This document shows, piece after piece, positions 41,351 to 51,916 of a stretch of DNA of 64,000 nucleotides (position 1 is the first letter of the stretch; each line of letters starts with the position of its first letter). Under the pieces are notes generated by a model, which worked only from the letters and a program-made list of their open reading frames with translations, did not search any database and was not told the DNA's origin. The position numbers and the translations under genes were made by a program. This DNA is from Diplonema japonicum (Eukaryota > Euglenozoa > Diplonemea > Diplonemida > Diplonemidae): positions 881,001 to 945,000 of the forward strand of contig OZ025650.1 in the NCBI GenBank assembly GCA_964019335.1, written 5' to 3'.

Positions 41351-41692
41351 TTATCCTGGCAAAAAAAAAAAAGAAAGAAAGAAAAAAAGAGGAACTGGCC
41401 GTTGTTTGTACGTGCCGGAACATGTCCTCTGCCCTTTAGCGCCACACCTCGCACAGTGCACCGCAGTGTCACCGTGCGAGGTGTCGCACTCCTCGAAGAT
41501 GCAATCCGCGAGGTGAGGGGCGCGAGTGCTTCCCGATGGGTACTCGAGGTCCGCGTATTGGACCAGATCATCCCAGTCTAGTGCCGTCATTTGTTTGTAC
41601 GTGCCGGGTAAAACCTGGAGAAGTTTGTCAACCCGAAACACGTTGCCAACGTTCCCCTTTTGTTTAGACAAGTCAAAGACTCGTTCTTGCAA
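41351..41692 (-). pseudogene. Possible transposon-derived coding remnant
   Basis: A minus-strand open frame without an ATG near its start, coding-like in composition: LPGTYKQMTALDWDDLVQ, then a Cys/His cluster CDTSHGDTAVHCARCG. It ends in poly-Phe. The motif for PGTYKQ/SGTYKQ occurs twice, about 190 bases apart. It lies between two inverted-repeat elements, the right-hand one piggyBac-like, and piggyBac transposases end in a Cys-rich domain. That link is a guess; no catalytic residues are present. Confidence 0.3.
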
Positions 41693-41708
41693 AAAAACGC
41701 TTCTTTAA

Positions 41709-42375
41709 CCCTTATGCAGCCGGGGGGGGGGGGGGGGGGGGGGGTGATGTTTTTTTTGGAATTTTCCGATTTTGGGTCTTAGTTGGCATGGATCGAACAT
41801 GCTGGTCTTTGAGTTTATTTGATTCAAGGTACGCATTTGAAAGATGCGTTCATTCCACTAAATACTTTACTAAAGGGTTTTCGACCCATGGAGGTACATC
41901 AGCCCATGGAGGTATCTGTTTACAGAAGGAACGTTGGATGATGGCTGACTTACTGTAACTTGCCCAAATGCGTTGCGGCGAAGCTGTTGTCCTTCATATC
42001 TAGAAATACAATACTAGGGGCTGTGCTGCTGGTTTACTCGAAGGCAGGAACAAACTGGTTGGGAGGGTGAGGACCTTCAGGAACTTGGGCTCGTGGGGCT
42101 GCGTGAACCGTTCAGCTGGAGGATCTGAGAAGAGCTAACGAACCAGAGCTCTTAGGAAAAATACCCATTTTCTTGTGTCACCCAGTGTCTCAGCACCCTT
42201 TTCTGGGATGAAGTTATGAAGTTTCAGATGGATGCAAATAGCGCATTTAACGCAAATTTTTAAAATCTTTCCATTCCATCTTTTTCTTCTGAAAACCGAA
42301 CCGAGACTCTGGTCTAGATGACCAGAGAACAATTACACCTATTAAGTGCTTCTACAGCAGTTGGCTGCATAAGGG
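41709..42375. mobile_element. piggyBac-like non-autonomous element (TTAA target site)
   Basis: Perfect 13-bp terminal inverted repeats, CCCTTATGCAGCC at 41709-41721 and GGCTGCATAAGGG at 42363-42375, each flanked outside by TTAA (41705-41708 and 42376-42379). TTAA duplication and a CCCTT start are hallmarks of piggyBac elements. The 667-bp interior has a G run just inside the left end, a tRNA-like minus-strand segment, and no transposase, so it would have to be moved in trans. Confidence 0.75.
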
Positions 42376-42379
42376 TTAA

Positions 42380-42859
42380 AAAAGAAATTATAAAAGGTTC
42401 CTGGTTGTGGGGACGAAGGGACAACGGGATCATCTGCGTCACTTTTTTTGTTGGGGGGGGGGGGGGGGGGGGGGCGTATTCTTAGAAACTTTTTCCAGTG
42501 CCAGTTTTTCTCTATTTCATTATTGTAGCCCTTTTATAGAAGCCCAACGGAAGAAATATTTTGTGGTGTGTTAAGTTTTTTGACAACTTGCGAAACAAAA
42601 AACGATGCCGCGCCCCGTCTTTCTCTGAGCACTTTTTCCTATTGTGGCCTGCTTCGGGTAGAGACTGCATTTATTTAGTACCATGTGACGAACATGTAGT
42701 ACTCCTTAGAAAGGTATATTGTTATAATATAGGGTTTTAGGAACAGCCGCAAGGGGGGGGGGGGGGGGGGGGAAATTGTGAAAAAGAGAAAAAAACGCAA
42801 AAAGGTTTTTGGTCACTAAAATTACTTTCCCCCTCCCCCATTTTTTTATGGCTTCCCAG
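42380..42859. other. Intergenic, low complexity
   Basis: G runs near 42454-42474 and 42753-42772, otherwise A/T-rich. No gene supported. Confidence 0.5.
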
Positions 42860-43622
42860 CGGACGAGAGAAAAAGAGTGAAGTCCCTCATCGCCATTGGA
42901 GGAAAGGCAGCTATTGGTTTCTCCAGGAGGCCTATTTTCGCCACCCGCTCCGCACACGACAAGCTAATGGAATTGAAAGCCGCCTACAAGCGGGACCGCA
43001 TCACACGACTCCGCAAGACGCTCACGGCCTCAATCGGAATGAAAGCAATGCTCCAGAAGGGGAGTATTAACAGATAGACCCCCCCCCCTCCCATAGGGCG
43101 GCCCTCTAGCGGGGGGCTTGTCCTGTACTTTGAGTTTGTTCTCTTCTTTTTCTCCTCTCTTTCTTCTTTTGCTTCCTTCTTTTGTTCTAGACTAACGGGC
43201 AAGGTGCCAACGTTGTGGTTGTGCAAAAAAAGAGAATCACAATTAAACCACGGGTGTTGTCCACGTACCCGCGTACCTTACCTGGCAAGGGCAGTGGGAA
43301 AACCACCCCATTTCTTCTTTTATTTAAAAAACAAAAAAAAAAAAACAAAACAAAAAAAGGATATTCGTGCAAAGACGATAACCCAGGGATAAGAGCAGGC
43401 CTACCAACACTCGCGGATGGTACAGACCTTAGTGTAGTACCAGGCACCAAACTTCATATTTCCAGTTTATTTAAAAAACCAAATTTAAATCACTTTAGGG
43501 ATGCATGTAGGACTTTTGTAAAACACTTTCAAACACGGTTTTTTTTTTTTTTTTCCATCCTTCCCTCCCCAGATGTGGCAAGAAAAAGAAACTTTTTATA
43601 TGAAGTACCCCTAAGGAAATGA
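42860..43622 (+). CDS. Doubtful split gene: two exon-like open segments
   Basis: Segment 1 follows TTCCCAG at 42853-42859 and reads DERKRVKSLIAIGGKAAIGF... to LQKGSINR before a stop at 43077; it is basic, codon-like and lacks an ATG near its start. Segment 2 follows a long pyrimidine tract and TTCTAG at 43187-43192, reads TNGQGANVVVVQKKRITIKPR..., and stays open to 43622. I could not join the two in a consistent phase with a good donor, and no family is recognised. It may be a basic organellar protein with wrongly guessed splice sites, or a decayed gene. Treat the boundaries as approximate. Confidence 0.3.
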
Positions 43623-44747
43623 GGGTTTGGGGGGGGGGGGTATTTTTTAATGTAAGATCAAAGGAGGAAAGAGGCAACAAAAAGGAGTCTTTTCCTTGTC
43701 AAGAGCGAGTATCTAAAAAAAGCCATTCTTCCCCGTCCCCTCTTCGCCTTCTTCGATGGAAAGGGAAGAGAAAAATTGTGTCTGGAAAAAGGGGCTTTTT
43801 TTATTCTCATCACGATTTGACACAATTCATCTAAAAAAAAAAAGAGAAGAGAAGGAAAAAGAAGTCCTCCCCCCCCTTTTTTTCTGGATTGAATACTATA
43901 AAAGCAAGAATTCTCTATTTCGATGAACTAAGGTGAACCAAAAAAAAAAAAAAAGAGAGGAAAAAAAAAAAAAAAACAGTTTCGCATAAATTATGGACAG
44001 GTGCATTTTTCTTTGTCGTCATTGTTGGTATGGAGAGCTGAGAATGAAGTATTGTCCTAGCATGGTCAAGAAATAAATATACAAAGAAATTGAAACTGAA
44101 CTTGTTTCTAACCCCCCCTTCCCACCCGTTCTCATCTTCACCCAGGAAGATTTCATTTTTTTTTTAAATTTTTTCTCTTTAAAAATAACTTTATCACCAA
44201 GAGAGGAGTCATAATTTAACTCGATAGTCCGAGTTTTTTTTTTTTTGTCTGTTTGTAATAAGTCGGCATATCGAGAGTTCAAGAAATGGCTCGTTTTTGG
44301 CGAAAAGTAGTTCCCCCTTCGCAGTCATTGAAGTCATGTTTCTAATGGGACGATCGGGAGAGTTGAGTTGGGCACAACATTCGGGGGGGGGGGGGGGGTA
44401 AGGAAATAAAGATTGATGTACAAAAAGAAATGTGCCCGTGAATGCAGTTTTAAAAGAAAGTCTGCAAGGAGAAAAATAAACGGACATTGCCGGACACATT
44501 TGATACAGTAATAACGCTCTTTTTCTTTTTTTTTTTCTCTTGTTTCCCCCCCCCCCCCCCCCCCCCTATTCTATTCTTTTTTCTTTTCAAAGAATTTTTG
44601 TTCCCCCTCTAACTTTCCTTTATTTTGGGAAAAAACTTTTTTAAAGAAACCTCTGCGGGAACGGATATGTCAGTAGAGAGATGGGCGGGGCATTCTAATG
44701 GACCCCTTTAACCCATATACTGTAAAAAAAAAAAAAAAAAAAAAGTT
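43623..44747. other. Gene-free low-complexity region
   Basis: A/T- and C-rich with a G run near 44383 and a C run near 44547. No gene or RNA supported. Confidence 0.5.
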
Positions 44748-44947
44748 NNNNNNNNNNNNNNNNNNNNNNNNNNNNNNNNNNNNNNNNNNNNNNNNNNNNN
44801 NNNNNNNNNNNNNNNNNNNNNNNNNNNNNNNNNNNNNNNNNNNNNNNNNNNNNNNNNNNNNNNNNNNNNNNNNNNNNNNNNNNNNNNNNNNNNNNNNNNN
44901 NNNNNNNNNNNNNNNNNNNNNNNNNNNNNNNNNNNNNNNNNNNNNNN
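44748..44947. other. Assembly gap of 200 N
   Basis: Exactly 200 undetermined bases, a scaffold join of nominal length. It directly follows an A run at 44723-44744, so a homopolymer probably broke the assembly. Order and orientation across the gap depend on scaffolding. Confidence 0.99.
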
Positions 44948-45912
44948 CACAGAAATCTTTCTGCAGAACCTGCCACCTGCCACCCTCCCTTGGTGGGAAC
45001 CACTTTAAGGTACACCATTCCACAGCTGCCTCCAAGATACAGGCCATGCCCTTTACACCGTTTTTCCCGTAGCGCCCCAACTGGCGGCGTAGTGGCCAAG
45101 GCTACAAGGGAACAACATGATTTTTCGAAAAGGAGAAGAGCTTTTTACGTCAGCAATAATCTTCACACATGACTAAAGATGCAAAAGTGGTACCCAAAAG
45201 GGAAATTCCCAACCACCTGTGTTGTCACCTGTGGCCACTAGGGGGTGGCGATAGGTGAATGACTATTGATGGGTTATTATTTTATTTACACAACTAGTTG
45301 CAAGCACCGTATGCATTGGCAATGAAAAGAATATTACGGCCATCATCCTAGTGTTGTCAGATGTTGGGTGACTATTGTATTTTACGGCACAACATAGCAA
45401 CAACAACAACAACAAAAGAAAGGATTGCAGCCTTGCTTCTTTTTTTTTAAAGTGGATCTTACCCCCCTTCGGCGGTTCAACTATTTGTAAACGTTCCACA
45501 AAAAAGAAGGGGGAAAAAAAAACCTGTTTTCCTCCCTTGTTTACACTGCAAAAAGATATTTTCAGAAGGAAGGCCTCTTATCTTGTTCTGAGTTGTTGGC
45601 AATCGATCCGGCCATCTTATCAGAATCGGCTTATGAAGAACCCTCTACACTAGGAGCCTCCTACGGTGCTCCAACAACACACATCAACATAATCGGGTTT
45701 CTTTCCTTTTTTTTTTCTTCTGCTCCCTTCTTTTTAAAAAGTCCATTATTTTTCTTTGTCCAAGATTTCCTCATATCCCTTTCCCCCTGTTTCATCTATA
45801 TCCCGCATTACACTTCACTTTATATTTTATCATTTTTTTCCAGCTTCGCTCCATGATTATCAAATAGAAGGGTGGGGAAGGGGATTGGTAGAAGGAGAAA
45901 ATAAAAGGAAAA
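44948..45912. other. Intergenic
   Basis: Less biased than the preceding DNA but without a supported gene. From 45690 on it becomes pyrimidine-rich and carries CCAGCTTCG near 45839, a likely trans-splice region for the next gene. Confidence 0.5.
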
Positions 45913-47226
45913 ATGAAATTAACCCCCGACCAAAGTGTGATCCTGCTTGGGTTCGCGTTCTGTTTAGTGTACCTAGCCTTCAATGGTGCTCAGAACTTGC
46001 TGACGAGTGGGAGTGAGACCTTGGGACCCTTCGAGCTGGGGAGTTGGAGTTTAGGAGGTTTGTACTTGGCGAACACGATCTCAGGGCTGTGCTTGGCGGT
46101 GCCTGCATGCAGTATAACCACAGACAGAAACGCAATGATCTATTGGATAGGGACCGTGCCGTTGTTCATAGTCTGCAATGTGGTGTACCAGAAGTACACG
46201 CTCCTCCCCGCGTCCGTCTTGGCGGGTCTTTCGGCTGGTGTGCAGTGGACCGCGTGCTGGGGGTACATCTCATCATGCATCACATGGAAGAACGACCCGA
46301 AGCAAACAGCCTTCCTGACTGGGGTGTTCTACGGCATTATGCAGTCCTCTCAGATCTTGGGGAACCTCTCCTCATCCATCTTCCAGCACCACGTGTCAGA
46401 CGGCAACACGTGGCTTGCTGTCTTCTACGCGACGTCCTGCGCCATCGGGATGGGCTTGCTGTTCCTGCTCCCGAACTTGGAAAGAGAACACACCCCTCTG
46501 GTGATCCCTATTGGTGAGAAGCTGGCAGGGATGGGGAAGATCATCTGGAAGGACCCGAAGATGAGGTTCATGGTGTTGATGTTCATCTACTCGGGGTACA
46601 CGCAGACGTACTTCTTTGGTGTGTTCACAAGCTGGGTGAGCAATGCGCTGTCGTCGTCGTCTGGGAGCAGCGGTTCCGGGTCGTCGGACACAGAGGACAT
46701 CGGGTATGTGATGGCATGGTTCGGGCTGTCGGACACGATCTTCTCATTTCTGTTGGGGTGGCTCGGAAGCAAGATCGGGGGTGGGTGGGTTATTGCCGCT
46801 GCGTCCTTGTCATGCGCTTCCGGCGTAACATTACTCTGTGCCCTCGACAACCACCACACCATGGTGTCCCTCTCTGCCATCGCCTTCTTGTTCGGAGCTG
46901 CCGATGCCGGCTACAACGCCATCATTGTCGCCACGCTGACACGTTTCTTCCCCAAATCTGGTGGCCCCGAACAGATCTACCAATCCACCTGCGCCTTCGC
47001 AGCTTTCCAGATGTTCCAGTCTGGTGTGACCGCCATTGCTTTCTTTTACAATGGGCTCATCTCGCAATGGACGCAGACATACATATTCGGATCTTGTCTT
47101 GCGCTTGCCATCTTTGCCTACACATGGTTGTCCGTTTTCCATCTTTCACATGTGGAAGCAGATGGAGTCGAGAACAAGGGTTTGCTTCAGGACGATGATT
47201 GTGAAGAAAGTCATTATGCTGAGTGA
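45913..47226 (+). CDS. UNC93/MFSD11-like MFS membrane protein
   Basis: 437 residues with about eleven to twelve membrane helices. The first helix region LVYLAFNGAQNLLTS matches the UNC93/MFSD11 signature (AFN.AQN), and helix 4-5 with AGVQWTACWGYI and the FYGIMQSSQILGNL segment are typical of this family. A Ser/Gly-rich loop (SSSSGSSGSGSSDTED, about residues 245-262) separates the halves. UNC93 proteins modulate ion channels or traffic receptors; the substrate of plain MFS members is unknown. The tail is short and acidic (LLQDDDCEESHYAE). The ATG sits in an A-rich leader. Confidence 0.85.
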   Translation: MKLTPDQSVILLGFAFCLVYLAFNGAQNLLTSGSETLGPFELGSWSLGGLYLANTISGLCLAVPACSITTDRNAMIYWIGTVPLFIVCNVVYQKYTLLPASVLAGLSAGVQWTACWGYISSCITWKNDPKQTAFLTGVFYGIMQSSQILGNLSSSIFQHHVSDGNTWLAVFYATSCAIGMGLLFLLPNLEREHTPLVIPIGEKLAGMGKIIWKDPKMRFMVLMFIYSGYTQTYFFGVFTSWVSNALSSSSGSSGSGSSDTEDIGYVMAWFGLSDTIFSFLLGWLGSKIGGGWVIAAASLSCASGVTLLCALDNHHTMVSLSAIAFLFGAADAGYNAIIVATLTRFFPKSGGPEQIYQSTCAFAAFQMFQSGVTAIAFFYNGLISQWTQTYIFGSCLALAIFAYTWLSVFHLSHVEADGVENKGLLQDDDCEESHYAE

Positions 47227-47978
47227 GTATTTCTTTTTTTTGTTACTTTTTTTTTTTCCTCAGTTAATATTCCATGGGTTTCTTTTTATTCTCCCCCCCC
47301 CCCCCTTGAATGGGTTGGTACCACTTTTTCTTTGGGGTGTTGTTGTTTCTCTTTTCTTTTATTCCCTTTCGTTCTTCTTGTCTTACACCACCGTTTTCTG
47401 TTTTGTATGCAAACCCTTAGGCTTTGACTGATCCCCCCCCCTTTGTTTTCATGCCTTTTTATTGCTACAAAGTGGACTGGTGTTGTGGTTCATGTTTTCG
47501 AATTCTCACAAAAAGAAGGAAAAAAAACGAAGCTGGAGATGTCTTTTGTCGATGAAACACGAAAAAAGAGAAAATAAATGCAAAGAAGATGAAGCGAAGT
47601 GCGAAGTCAAAAGGCGGGGAAGTAGAATAAAAATAAAATAGAAGAAAGTTGCTGCGTATCTCACATGGAAGAGGGTTTTTCTTTTGGACGATAAAAGATT
47701 ACCCCTTTTTTTTCTGTTATCACTGTTTCTCTTTTAGTTTCTTGTTTGCCGTATTTCAAGTTTGTTTTTCAAGTATCTTGTCCTCACCCCCTTTTTTTCT
47801 TTCCATCAGTATTTAAAAAAGAAGAATTTACCATTTTTTCCCTTTGTTCTGCGTGTTATAAAAAAAAAAAAAAAACGTTTCAATCCGATTTTCTATTCTT
47901 TAGAGCTGTTACTTTTTTCACAAAAAATAATCACTAATTAGGAGGGGTCTGAGTAAACCCTGGCGGCAAACCAATAAG
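47227..47978. other. Intergenic
   Basis: Low-complexity spacer and presumed 3' UTR. No gene supported. Confidence 0.6.
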
Positions 47979-49548
47979 ATGAGGAGGACGGTGGCAGTGT
48001 TGTCAAGAAGGATAAGGGGGGGGCAGGAGAACCCTTTAAAGCTGCCGCACGAAGGAGGGAGTCACTTCCCGACGACAGATAAGAAGGACCCTGCTACGGT
48101 TGCAGGGAGGTTGGAGCAGAAGGTGGTGGGATCCCAAGCAGTCTTGGGAAATCTCCCCAAAGTGAGTTCTCACTTCAGCGAGGAAGGTAAGGTCATGATG
48201 AAGCCTCGTGAGAAGGTACCGTCGATGGAGCTGTCGCCAGATGCGTTGCTGGCAAATCCTAAATTTAAAAAAGCGATGATGACGGTGAGGAACCACCTCG
48301 AGGCAGAAGAGAAGTGGTTGGACCACAGAAAAGCTCAAACAGAAACCGAGCAAGGCAAAGACTACCCCATAGCACAGCCTCTCCACAAGATCCTGGCCCG
48401 AGCAGGGATCGCCTCCGGCAGTGACACAGAACCCTTCAGCAACGGGAAGGTCAAGGTAAACGGTGTTACGATAAGAGATAGAAAGTTCCTCGCAAAGCCC
48501 ACCGACGACATCAGGTGCACCACCAAGCGGGTCCTGATCGACTACCCGAGGATTTGGAGGGCCGTGAAGTCAAAAGGCGACCGCAGCATGATGACCTCAA
48601 AGCTGAACCAAAAGCTCGATAAATGGCGGTGGCAGTTCCCTGGTCTCCCAAACTTCGCATTCCTCGCAGGCGGCGGCCTCTCCCGCGATGCCTCCGGGCT
48701 GCTGCTGTTCACAAACGACAAGATGCTAGCGCAGTACATCGACAACTCACACGACATCGAAAGGGACTGGGAGGCTAACGTCCGGGGGGAGTTCCCCATC
48801 AAGCTGCTGAAGAAGCTCAACACGACCTACAGCTACGGGAACTACGTGTACAAGAACATGGAGTGGGCCATCGAATCCGTGCGGTACTCGGGGAAGTTCC
48901 ACAGGAAACAAACGGATCGCAGTATCATGGGGTGTAATCTGAAAATCCGTATCTGGGGACCGGGACCTCCTCTTCAAGCACTTTTGCGTGATGTTCAAAA
49001 ACCCTGTTCGTACCTCAACAGGGTTACCATAGGCCCCTACAACACGACTTATATAAACCCTGGTCTTGCTGTGGAGGCGTACATAGACGAGGGGCTCATG
49101 CAATTCACCGACCCGAAATGGATCCCCTGGATCGAAGCCCACTCCCCCCTTCTCGCGCGGAACACCGCCACCATCCTCCAGAAAAAGGTGAATATGAAGC
49201 GTGACGGGCAGGATGGCGCCATGGCACTCATTGAAGAGCTGGAGGTGTGAACTGAGGGAATTTAAAAAAAAGGGAAATAAACAGGATACCCGTACGGACG
49301 CCTTAGAGGCAACAAAGAAGAGGAGGCGTTCGCTGCAAGCAGAAGCGCCCACCTCCCTCGACACTGCACTGGTGAAGGTTAATGAAAAGGAGTTCAAAGA
49401 GAAGAAGGTATTTTTTTCCCCTCTTGATTCAAAACCCCAACAGCGCCGTCAAATCGTCGGGAAAGGCATGCCCGTGAAGGCACAGAGATCAGTCAGCGAT
49501 ATTCTAGCGGACCTTAAGAAGCCGCCGATCATGTCAGGCATGTCTTGA
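47979..49548 (+). CDS. RsuA/RluB-family pseudouridine synthase-like protein lacking the catalytic Asp (two introns)
   Basis: Exons 47979-49244, 49285-49407 and 49444-49548; introns of 40 nt (GTGTGA...AAACAG) and 36 nt (GTATTT...CAACAG), both phase 0, the second without a stop. 497 residues. The Arg-rich N-terminus suggests mitochondrial import. An S4 RNA-binding domain lies at about 132-178 (PLHKILARAGIAS...). The synthase fold follows with GLSRDASGLLLFTND at 233-247. The family motif is GRLDxDTxGLLLLTND, so the catalytic Asp is Ser235 and the preceding Arg is Gly233. It probably binds rRNA without modifying it, for example as a mitoribosome structural or assembly protein. Exons 2-3 add a basic tail ending KPPIMSGMS. 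Confidence 0.8.
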
Positions 49549-49668
49549 TCAGGAGGGTGGATTGTATTGAACAGATCTTTCGTTTCTGTTTGTCCTTTCT
49601 CTTTTACCTACTAAAACTCACCCTCTTGCAAGAGAGCAAAAAAAAAAAAAAAAAAAAAAAGAAAAAAA

Positions 49669-50796
49669 ATGTCTGAATCAGCACCGCAAAAGTTCGTCCC
49701 CCGATCACGGTATAGCAGCTCCGCGGTTGAAGGTGGGGGAGGAGGAGGAGGAGGAAGCAGTGGAAAGGGTGGGAAGGGTGACCGTTCGCACGCGAAGGAT
49801 GACGATGCGCCTACCGGACGACAAGGGGCATGGACCGGGGGGCGTGGTGGGAAGGGCGAGGGGGGTAAGGGGAGGGAGCCGAGAGAGCGAAGGCCCGAAC
49901 CAAAGGAAGGCGAAGAAGGCGAGGAAAAAGAAAAATTCTGGCAGTCCAAGTCACACCACCAGCCGGAAGGAAACAGCAGATTCACAGGGCTGAGGAAATA
50001 TATGGCGCCGGGGAACAAAAGAGGGGGACACCCTGAAGAAGAAGGAGCCGCGAGCAATGCAAAATTTTTCGGAAACCGGAACAAAAAGACATTCCGACAC
50101 CAGACAGACGACCAGGAAGGGCTCAAGGAATACCCAGAGGACCAACACCATCCCTTGTCACACACATGGACCATGCGGTTCAGGAACAGGTCGGAAAATG
50201 CATCCTCTTGGGAGGAGATCCTTGAGAAGCAGTTCACCAACCTGTCAGACGTGTCGACGGTGGAAGAGTTCTGGACAACATACTCGCATCTATACCACCC
50301 GTGTGGGATCCCTGCACAGTGCGATTACCTGATGTTCCAGAAGGGAGTAGAGGCAAATTGGGAGGTATTGAATTTTTGTAAGGGGGAAAAAAAAGATCAT
50401 ACTCGCAGGACCCAGCCAACGTGCACGGCTGTCGTATCAGTGTGAGAATACCTCAAGACCGCCACCACGCTGCGGCAAGTGACATCTGGGAAGATATCTT
50501 GCTGACATGCATTGGAGCTCAGTGGGAAGGGGTGGCCGACACTGTAGTGGGTGTTGTCATCAGCGCGAGGAATAAGTGCGAAGACATCATGATCTGGCTG
50601 AGGCACTCAGAGACAGAGACTGTTGAGGTATGGCTTCAATTTAGAAGAATAAAGACAACACTTGTAGGTTGTTCAGAACCAGCTGAAGAATATCGTCTCC
50701 CGATACACCTCCGCTACCGTCAACTACGTTGTCCTGAACCACCGAAACAGCGCTAATGAAGAGAAGAAGGACGCTCCAATTGCCGAGAAAAAGTAG
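49669..50796 (+). CDS. Translation initiation factor eIF4E with long N-terminal extension (two introns)
   Basis: Exons 49669-50364, 50409-50627 and 50668-50796; introns of 44 and 40 nt, both phase 0 (GTATTG...CGCAG and GTATGG...TGTAG). Splicing joins ANWE to DPANVHG, recreating the eIF4E signature MWEDxxNxxGG. 347 residues. Cap-binding Trp181 (SSWEE, human W56) and Trp231-Glu232 (human W102-E103) are present, and VVISARNKCEDIMIW carries the phosphate-binding Arg/Lys and the Trp equivalent to W166. HPLSHTWT and VEEFWTTYSHL complete the fold. The first 160 residues are Gly-, Arg- and Glu-rich and disordered. It binds the mRNA cap, here presumably the spliced-leader cap. The 5' leader is a long A run (49639-49660). 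Confidence 0.93.
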
Positions 50797-51175
50797 AAAG
50801 AGACACAAAAAAAGAAAAAGATCATTGAAGGAGGAACGGGATCTGGATTTTGTTTGAATTTTTTCCCCCTCTTTCTATCCTTCAAAGAAAAAAACAAAAC
50901 AAACCGATAGGAAATGAAAGTAAAAGAAAAAAAAATTGTATTTTTTTTTAAAGGAATCCCAAAGGATGACCCTATTCTTTATTTTCTCTGTAGAGCTAGT
51001 AATTCTTGCTTTTAAGTGTTTTTCTTTCTTTTTTTTTTTTAATTTTGGTCTTTTGTTTTCATTTTCTTCTCCACCCCTTCCACCCCCTCTTTCCATTCAC
51101 ACCCCCTCCGTTTTTTTCCCTATCAAAGTCCCCGATGATATTCGATCAGTTCTTTTTTAAAAGACATTATTACAC
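50797..51175. other. Intergenic spacer
   Basis: A-rich 3' UTR followed by a pyrimidine-rich stretch with GATCAG near 51144-51149. No gene supported. Confidence 0.6.
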
Positions 51176-51787
51176 ATGCCGCAATACAAGGGATTGTGTG
51201 TGTTCGACATTGATAACACACTGACGAGGGGGGCAGCAGCGGGGATGGAGTGCAATGAAAAAAAAGGAATTCGTTTTACACCAGAATGCAACAAGTGCGA
51301 AGGGGATAGAAGCGCAGCGGGGCTTGGGTTCAAGGGTGCTTCAACCTACCCGGGGGCGTATGCGAAGGAAGCAATTCGGCACTGTAGGGAACAAGGCTAT
51401 GCTGTGGGTGTTGCCACGTACGCACGATGTGCTGCGCAGGGTCCTGCGGGGGTCGATTCTCGGCTTCAGTTTCTAAGCGGCATGGGGCTTCCCCACAGCG
51501 TCGTGTCCCGTGACCCCTCAGGCACCTACCACAAAGGCCCCGCCTTGATGTGCTATAGCAGCACCACCCCGAACAAGGGCACCATGGTTAAAAAGCTCAT
51601 GGACAACTTCTCCGTGAGCCCGTCCCACACTGTCTTCTTCGACGATCAGAAACGGTTTTTAAAGCAAGTCAAGCCAACTCATGCGCATACCCAGCTTGCT
51701 TCCTCATCGTGCCATGGTGTGTACTGCCCCACTGGGTGCGGGCTAACAAAGACAGAGTTTAAAAGGGGAATGCACAAAGTTTCATGA
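51176..51787 (+). CDS. HAD-like phosphatase domain protein
   Basis: 203 residues. The N-terminal FDIDNTLTR (residues 10-18) is HAD motif I (DxDxT) with the nucleophile Asp and acid/base Asp. VGVATYAR near residue 80 fits motif II, a lysine in NKGTMVKKLM fits motif III, and VFFDDQKRFL (about 158-167) is motif IV. It should hydrolyse a phosphoester; the substrate is unknown. A Cys-rich insertion (MECNEKKG...CNKCEG) after motif I and HGVYCPTGCGLTK near the end are unusual and could bind metal. Short spacer (about 130 bases) to the next gene. Confidence 0.8.
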   Translation: MPQYKGLCVFDIDNTLTRGAAAGMECNEKKGIRFTPECNKCEGDRSAAGLGFKGASTYPGAYAKEAIRHCREQGYAVGVATYARCAAQGPAGVDSRLQFLSGMGLPHSVVSRDPSGTYHKGPALMCYSSTTPNKGTMVKKLMDNFSVSPSHTVFFDDQKRFLKQVKPTHAHTQLASSSCHGVYCPTGCGLTKTEFKRGMHKVS

Positions 51788-51916
51788 TGAACGTTATTAT
51801 TTTTTTTTTTGTCCTGCACTTTGAGTTTTTTTTAATATTGCTGGGCGGATCTAGTGTGTTGTTAAAATATTACCCCTTTATCAGGATGTGACGCCCCACT
51901 TTCCTTCCACCACAAC

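Noticed and set aside
44670-45099. ORFs spanning the N gap
   Set aside because: Open only because undetermined bases give no stops.
45075-45100. GGCGGCGTAGTGGCC stretch resembling a tRNA D-arm
   Set aside because: No T-arm, acceptor pairing or anticodon stem nearby.
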